A DNA stretch of 64,000 bases from Agapetus fuscipes (lineage: Eukaryota > Arthropoda > Insecta > Trichoptera > Glossosomatidae): assembly GCA_951799405.1 (NCBI GenBank), contig OX637345.1, positions 12,090,001 through 12,154,000 on the forward strand, in the 5' to 3' direction. Each line of letters opens with the position of its first letter. The stretch's first letter is position 1. The notes below the pieces were generated by a model. That model did no database searches and was not told where the DNA came from. It saw only the letters and a list, made by a program, of their open reading frames with translations. A program made the position numbers and the translations under genes. Positions 53,701-62,700 of the stretch are shown here, piece by piece.

Positions 53701-56700
53701 GCTGTTTGGGCATGTGGCTGGCAACCTTACGTAGCAACAGGGAAGAATGTTTTATAATCCAATAGACCCCTAAGTTCACTTCATCCATTAAGAGAGAAAT
53801 CTATACATCCCTGAAAATCTAATGAACCACTTAGCCAGGCACAAGGATCATCTATTCCATACATTTTATATGAAAAATGGAGGAAAAAAATATGCGTAAT
53901 TGCTTGGGTCAGATCGCTGAGTAATCTTGCTGGGTATGTGATTTTTGTGTTCGAAAGAAACACCAAAACGGGAAATCTTTTGTGACACTTTTGATGGGGA
54001 TTGGATCTTAGCCCTCTGACTTTGAACAGAAGCATTCTACCACAGACACATTTCTTTTGTTTTAATGAATCAATAATTACGCGATGACATCTGTTAACTC
54101 AGGGTCAAAGCTATCTTTTAACAGACGCCAATTCGAGTGAGACTGCCTTTTCATATCATCATCATCAATACCATTATGCTAGCCCTTAAAGTTGAACATC
54201 GCAAATGTGTAATGCAAGAATATTTATGTTTGTTTGTGTTGCAGGCGGCATGAAGCGCGACTCGGACGGCGGCGACTTGCTCTCTTACAACGGTGGCGGT
54301 GGGGGCGGAGGCGGGGGCATCATCAAGAGGGAGTGCGGCGGCGACCCCTCCGACCCCTACAGCTTTGTGGACGAGGAGGCGGCCGTGTGCGCCATGCTGG
54401 GCCAGGCGCCGCCCAGCGCGCTGCCCCCACACATGGACATGCAGCAGCCCAAGAAGCGCGGCCGCAAGAAGAAGATCAAGGACGAGTGGTAGGGGCAATC
54501 ACATGTTTAGTAACCTCAACTAAAATACAGCATGAGATGACTCCTTGACTTTTAGGTTGGTATGAGGCTATGCGCGTGCATAGCGTAGAGACAAATATAT
54601 TTCAGAATAAATATTTTGCCCTTTTTCTTGAAAATAACACATATAATATTAATTTACTTGCTAACAATAACTAAAATTGAACCAAAAAATTAATTTTAAA
54701 TCTTAACTTCAAGGTTTAATGCACATTTTATCAAAATTTGCCTATATATGCCTGTATGCAATGCACGCCCGTGGATGCTGACCACCCATACTGTAAAAAA
54801 ATTGTTCACTTTGCCAGTGTCACCCCTGTTTCAGGGAAGGTCGGCAAGAGTTGCAGGGCTTATGTTCATTTGAGATTGGGTTTTTATATTGTAAGTCCAC
54901 ATTTGGCATGTGTAAGCGTGAACTTATACACATTTAGTATGAATCTCAAATGTAATATATCCATGCAACTTAGATTATAGATTGCTAGTAGTTTGTAACG
55001 GGCCGTACTCTAAGTAACGCTATGTCATGTTGTATTCCAGCATGGAGATGAAGCAAGAGGCCGGCCTGGACGGCATGCTGGTGAAGCCGGTGAAGGAGAG
55101 GAAGAAGCACGACCGCTTCAACGGCATGCCCGAGGAGGAGGTCTGCCGCAGGACGCTGCCCGACCACCTGGCGCAGAACCTGGACATCATTATTGTGAGT
55201 ATGATCACTTGATCATTATACTATATCATTCTCGACCGCCATAGCTCTTCCCCATCACTAGGATGTACCCAACTAAGCTACACATATAGTGTAAATTCTT
55301 GCCTGCGTTATCCTTGAATCCTGGGTTCGAATCCTGGCGGAGCACAAAAAAATACCATTTATATTTTCAAATATGCTCTTCCCTGGGTAAAAAAATCACA
55401 TACCTTTACCAAAGATCGGTGACTAAAGGTCCATCCAGCCTTACAGCAACTGGGTCTTGCTTGAGAATTGGCGCTTTCTACAGCGACAACCAAGCTCACA
55501 AGAGGGCTCTTGAGGTGTGATACACACAAAAACAGTGCTCACTAAATAAATCATCCTAATATTATTATTATTATCCCCGAAGGGGTCGCATGTGGCGATT
55601 CGGGGCCTATTTATTTTTACGGGTAAGGAGGCCGGCCTCACACCACCACTTTTAGTTGAAGTGGGGGTTTCCAGCTCCTGGGGGGGCTGGTTGTCATCTC
55701 TTGTGAAGGCTGAGTACACCTTGCCGGTATTTATTTTGGGTTTGAAATAGACACCGAAACGGGAAATCATTTCTGACACTGTCGGTGGGGATCGAACCCT
55801 TGCCCTTGGCATGGAATGCAAGCATTCTACCAACTGATTTAGTGCCTATTTAGGTAGGCAATATATGGTAAAAAGCTTAATATTGAAATTTTAAATTCAA
55901 AATTTAAGTTCGATTAATCCTTCGTTAGAACTTCAGTCAATTTCAAATGAGGTAGTTTAAAGGAATAAGAGAAAATAATTATTCTGAAATGTGTTTGCCT
56001 AACCCTATGCACACGCCTGGCGGACTGGTACTCAACTCATTACTTTCGAAGGCTGAGTACACCTTGCCAGTATTTTATTTAAGGTTTGAAATAACCACTG
56101 AAACGGGATATCATTTCTGTTATCGCCCACGATGGGATTTGAACCCGAGCTCTCGGCGTGGAACGCAATCACTCTACCAAGTGAGCTATCTGCCGGACCG
56201 CAGTCACATTATGTCTTCAAATGCTGTATATTTGGTTGCAGATTGGCATCAACCCTGGTCTGTTTGCCGCGTACAAGGGCCACCATTACGCTGGCCCCGG
56301 CAACCACTTCTGGAAGTGCCTGTACCTCTCGGGGCTGACGCAGGAGCAGATGAGCGCCGACGAGGACTACAAGGTGCGTAAAATGTGCTCGTAGACTCAC
56401 TGGAGATCAAACGATTATTACTCGCACAACATGCCTTAACTCGGAGTTTTCAGAGCTCGTTCCCACTTGTCGAGTGTCAGATCCGTATATTAATCGGAAG
56501 TTCCAGTGGCAGAGCATTATGTATGAAGCTATTCACACTTATCAGAAACCGATTTTGTCTGAAATGTTCTGCCACTGGAACCTCCGATTAATATACGGAT
56601 CCGACACCCGACAAGTGGGAACGAGCTCTTACTCTGATTAACTCCACTGACATTGGTATATTTTACATTCATTTAGAATCTTTCAAAGATCTGGTTAAAG

Positions 56701-59700
56701 AGTTCCTCCAAGCCTGTTAATGACTGTGTGAGGGTGCACTGTAATGAGGGAAACCTGTTGTGCACAAAAAAAAGCATATTCATGTATATATCAAGGTTGC
56801 CTGTAGAAACCGAATGACTTCATCTAAGCCACATTTAAAAGTATGGGGAAAGAGTTTCTGCCAGCTCGCTGCCTTAGTTCTTGTTTACTGTATACGCCAT
56901 TGAGAAAATTTTACATTAGCAATGTTTGCATGTGTCTTATAAAAACAAGAAATTTATTTTAAAAATATTTAAAAGAACTCTCACATTATCGAGTTTTACG
57001 GTTTTTCTTAGCTCAGATTGTGTAGAATTTGATTCATAAGACAACTGCATGAAAAAGTCATATTTGACGAGATTGGCGTATACGGTAAACAAGAACTGGG
57101 GGAGCGAGCTGGTTGGACAGGTTAATAGGGTAACCTGTTCAACGACGATACCATGTTGAAAGCACCGGTTCTCATCAGATCACCGAAGTTAAGCAACATT
57201 GGGCGCGGATGCTACTTGGATGGGTGACCGCTCAGGTACACCGCGTGTCGATGGCATTTCTTGGACCGGTCCGTAGTCCAGTGGCAACACTTCCAACTCG
57301 TAAATGGAAGGTTGTGGATTTGGATCCCGGCGGAGCACAAAAAATATACAATTTATATTTCCAAATGTGCTCTTCGCTGGATTGAAAAAATTCATGAAAA
57401 AAAACCTTTACTGAAGACCGGACACTAAAAAGGTCCATCCAGCCTTACAGCACCTGGGTCTTGCTTGAGTATTGGCGCTTTGTAGCAACGACCAAGCTCG
57501 TACACCTCTGCGGCACTACAACAAGTTTCATAGACTCCTAAAGTCTCTAGAATCTAGAGAGTCTCCCGCACAGGATTTCTTAAAAAAAAGGAAGTGTCAT
57601 CTTTCTACGGATAATTCATAGCATTCATCTTTTGTTCCCCGCAGCTCCTCCACTTTGGCATCGGCTTCACCAACATGGTGCAGCGTGCCACCAAGGGCTC
57701 CGCCGACCTCACCCGCAAGGAGATCAAGGAGGGCAGCCAGGTGCTGCTGGAGAAGCTGCAGACCTTCCGGCCCAAGATAGCCGTGTTCAACGGGAAGCTC
57801 ATCTACGAGGTCTTCTCCGGCAAGAAGGACTTCTGCTTCGGCAGGCAGCCGGATACGGTGCATGGGACAAATACGGTAAGGCTTTCATATTTATTTTAAT
57901 TCTTTATTACAAGAATATGAGAAGAAAAGCTTTTAGGTTAGTTTTCAGCTTCAAGAATCATAATAATATAGTGAGTAGGTATTTATTATGTGTAGATGAT
58001 GCCATCATCCTCTGTCAGTTTTGACGCACTTTCTTTCTAGTCAGCCTTTCATCACATGCACAAATAGTTGTAGTGCATTCTATCTACAGAACATGTTGCA
58101 TCACAAACCTTTATCATCTGTCAGTCATGAAGTCCCTTTATTATAATAATATTAGGCTGATTTATTTGGTGAGCGCTGTTTTTGTGTGAATCATACCTCA
58201 AGAGCCTTCAAGAGCTTGTTCGTCGCTAGAGAAAGCACCAATTCTCAAACTATTCAGCACTCTGTCACTTCAATGATGGAAAACTTTTGCATTATTTCCA
58301 CAGTACATGTGGGTGATGCCGTCGTCGTCGGCCCGCTGCGCCCAGCTGCCGCGCGCCGCGGACAAGGTGCCCTTCTACTCGGCGCTGCGCCGCTTCCGCG
58401 ACTACCTCAACGGCCAGCTGCCGCACGTGGACGATGCGGAGCTCGTGTTCCCCGACACCACGTGCCGGCGGCCCCAGGAGGACAACGAGATACGCAGGTT
58501 CAAACCCAAGCTTACACCCTCTACTCTATCATCATCATCATCATTGGCACGACAACCCGGGGTGGGTCTTGGCCTCCCTCTGCAACCGCTGCCAGCGCTG
58601 TCTATCCAACGTCTTCCACCTCCAGTCCCACATTCCCACTGCATGGCAATCTGCCACCACTCCATCCAGCCATCTTGAACGTGGTCTTCCCACTGTCCGG
58701 CGTCCCTCCGGGTTCGTCATCACAATCGTCTTCTTCAGGCTCCGATGGTCCATTCGCTGAATGTGCCCCTCCTCTATCATACAATTATAATATTATACAA
58801 GAAAATGTTTTTTATGTAAATATGAACACTTATCTTCAAATTAGTTCAAATAATCGATGCTTTCCTGTAACTCCACCAAGCTTCTATAATCTTAATTGCA
58901 AGGATATATTAGCATTCAACGCTCATATCAAATGCATGCCCACAAACAAAGACATGTAAGTTTGCACTTACAAATGCTGAATATGTACTTATAAAATGAA
59001 AATCAAAACCTCAAATGAACAACAACCCTGCAACTTTTGCCGACCTTCCCTGGAACAGGGTTGGCGTTGGCAAAGTAAACCATTTTTTACAGGATGGGGG
59101 GTCAGCCTCATACCACCCTATAAGTCAAGGAATGCTTCAAGCTTCATGCACATAAAAAAAAATCCCAAATAAAATATGATGTGCCAGTCCAACTCTCATG
59201 TTCAGTGAACTTAGCACTAATTTTGATTTAGACTTTTTTTCTTGGTGGGCAAATGTCACATTTATATAAAATTATGGTTCTTGGCAACCAATAGCTATTT
59301 GTTAGCAATAAGTAATTACGAACTAAATAAACTATTTGCTTGCTTTTTCCCTAGCAACCTGACCTTGTGCTATCACAAATTTGTCTTATGTCCATTCACG
59401 TGTGGGCCTCATTGTTAGTTATCATGTCCTTGTTATGTTTCAACTAATGCGATGTAGAAATAATTCCAGGCTGCTGGGGCCCGACGTCCCGTGTGAGATG
59501 ATGGTGCTGGAGGACGGGACAGAGGTGCCGCTCAAGAAGAAGCGCGGCCGGCCCAAGAAGGTCAAGCTAGAGAACGGCGAGGTGGCACCCCCCAGCACGC
59601 CCAGGGCCCCCCGGCCCCCCAAGCAGCCCGTGGAGTGTCTCAACGGCGAGGTGCCGGCAAAAAAGAAGCGGGGAAGACCCAAGAAGGTGCGCCCAGAGGA

Positions 59701-62700
59701 CAGCGGAGTCTTCAACTCGTCAAATGTAGCTTCAGGGCCAATGGGAATGGGAATCGGACTGAATATGGACAGCGGAAGTTACCAAAGCGGGATTTTATCG
59801 GGCGGAGGAAGAGACTATCAGAGCTCCGCATTAGATGCGAGCAATAACCAAATGCTGGGCTACCAGGGAAACAACGCAGGTGGACAAATCGGCACCGCAG
59901 TTCCGGCTACGTCACCGTACTATGCCGGAAATTTAAATGCAAACGCGGAGCTTTCCCCAGATTTGGAGAATCAGCAGATGATGAGTGGCGGGCCGGGGAC
60001 GCCGATTGGTGGTCTGCAACGGAATCAAGGGTTCGGGCATTCTCCTGGACCGTTCTCACAGAGTCCGCGGCCTCAAGGTGTCAGTTACGGATCTAGTCCA
60101 CGGCCGGCGGGGTATTCGCAGAGTCCACAGCGGCATCAGAGCTTACCGGCGAGCTATTCTAACAGTCCGGTGCAGAATCAAGGGAATACGCATCCGTATT
60201 CACAATCCCCGGTGCCGCAAAACCAGAACGCCCAGTATTCTCAAAGTCCGCCGCTGAGACCTAGAAGTCAGAATTATTCACAACCGAGCCCGATACCCAC
60301 GGGTCACCCTTACTCGAGATCTCCTGTACCGCAGAACAATCCAACTTACTCTCAGCAGAGTCCAATGTTTGCTCAGAGCCCGGTCAATCCGTACTCACAG
60401 TCACCTGTCCCGCAGAACCAAGTGTTCTCTCAGCCGAGCCCTGCATCACAAAGCATGGCATACGCCTGTAGATCACCTGCACCTATGAGTCATTCGTATC
60501 CTCAGTCACCACTGCAGCAAGGTGCATCTTACCCACAGCTCAGCCCGGCGCAGTCACACCCCTACTCCCAGTCACCAATCCCACAAAACACAAACCTGTA
60601 CACACAGTCACCAAACGCGCAGAACTACCAAACTTCAAACGTGCATTCGAGAGGACATCCTTATTCGCCTGTTGGGCAGAATTTACCACATCACCCGGGC
60701 TACGGACAAAGCCCGTTGCATCAATCGCAGGCACGCCAAAACCCAACGTACCCTGGCGGTGCCCAAAACATGACGATGAATTCAAACCCTAACCCAACGA
60801 TGACGCAGCAATACCATTCAGATTTATCTTCAGAAATATCTGCAGCAATCTCATCCCCAGGTCCGGCGAGTCCAAGCATAGGACATTTGGAGTTTGAACC
60901 ACCGATGATCGACAATCATATTGCCGTGCAAGAAAATGAAACCAACAGTTCTAGTCGGAGTGTGAGTCAGAGAACTAGTCCTGGAGGGGAACAGAACCCG
61001 ACAGACATGCGGCAGAACTCAAACATAAACTCCGAAGGTGGGATCAATGCCATGGGCGACGTGAGCCATCAATCCTCACATGACAGCAACGATATAATGG
61101 ACAACTGCACAAACACCATGCTGCAAATGGCAGGAAGCAGACAAAACATCACACAAAACAGGCATTCGGCGTTGAATCTAATTGGACCATCAAACAATTC
61201 AAACACATCTTCGCCGGGCTTGGAAAAAACTAACGTCAACACAAACAACATTTACAATTCAATGTACGCGCAGCCGGGCAGTAACGAAGCGCAATCTCCA
61301 GTTTCAAACGAACAGAGGTTAGGTTTCCAAGTGCCGACGCCCAGCGGGTCTGCCAACTCGTCCTACGGGACAGGCACGCCGACCGCTGCTGATTTATCAA
61401 ACGTCGCCAGGAATTCCCCGAGGGACATTGATAATGCGAGTGTTGCCAGTGTTTCCAGCCAGCAGGAGCAGAGACTGATGGGTTCGGGGTCTGGGACGGG
61501 TTATCCTGGGATTTCTGGGTATCCGGCTGAAGCAGGAGGCAGCCCCAGACAGAACGATGGAGGACTGCTGGCGCATCATGCTGCAGCGATGTATGGAAAC
61601 CCATTTACAAGGTTTGTGTAGCCACATTTATCATTAAAATATGTACAAAATAATTTATATCTTTTTCTGCAACAATGTGTTATATGTTAAACTAGATTTG
61701 AGTCGTCTGTTTCTTGACAAAGTCTGCTATCTTCACACGCATCCAATTTTGAGAAATCACCATGTATGTCGGCGATAAAGGATATGTAAACTAACTGTTG
61801 GCAAACTTGTTGTTTTTAGTCAAGATATAGCGGACATTAGAAACAAATACACATGCATCAAGGGCACTTATCCCTCGGCAAAATAATAAAAAAGTTATAT
61901 TCCACTGGAAGTGGAGATAAGGGCTTTTGGAAATACACTACTCATTTACTTATCGATACCGTAAAAGTAAAACTGAATAAGTGAATATGAAGCTAGCATG
62001 GGTTCCGCAGATAAATGCACTTTTGTCCTATTTTCTACGAGAGAAAACACTACAAAATGTGGGAAAATTGTTTTAAATTTTTTTTATGGCCACTGTCTAA
62101 TATATAGTTCACTTACTATTCTAGAAGTTACTCCCAATAAAATGTTAAATCCACGATTTCTCAAAGTTTTACCTTTAAGGAGTGGATAGAAGAAATAAGA
62201 TCCCAAAATGTAACTTGTCTTTTTAAAATGCCCATTAATTAGAAGATGCAATTTCCATCCTCAAAATTGTAGAGAGAGGTTAGCTGAAACAATACAAAGT
62301 TAATGCTTGGACAATTGATTACCACTGTTTATAAGGAAAACCTCAAGCTCGGAAGGTGATGATCAATAACTAATGCATGCCTTTAATTCCAGGATTGGTT
62401 CTACTCCGCCGTCTCATCACACCCTGTCAGGCAGCCCCTTCTCCTCGCAGTCGGGCGCCTTCAGGGGACTTCCCATAGAGGGACAAGGATCTTCTCCGCA
62501 AGCTTCAGGTCTTTTCCTATCTATAATCTGATAATAATAATAATATTAGGATGATTTATTTGGTGAGCGCTGTTTTTGTGTGAGCCCTCTGCGAGCTTGG
62601 TGGTTGCTGTAGAAAGCGCCAATTCTCAAGCAAGACCCAGTTGTTCTAAGGCTGGATGGATCTTAAGTGACCAGTGTTTGGTAAAGGTATATGAATTTTC

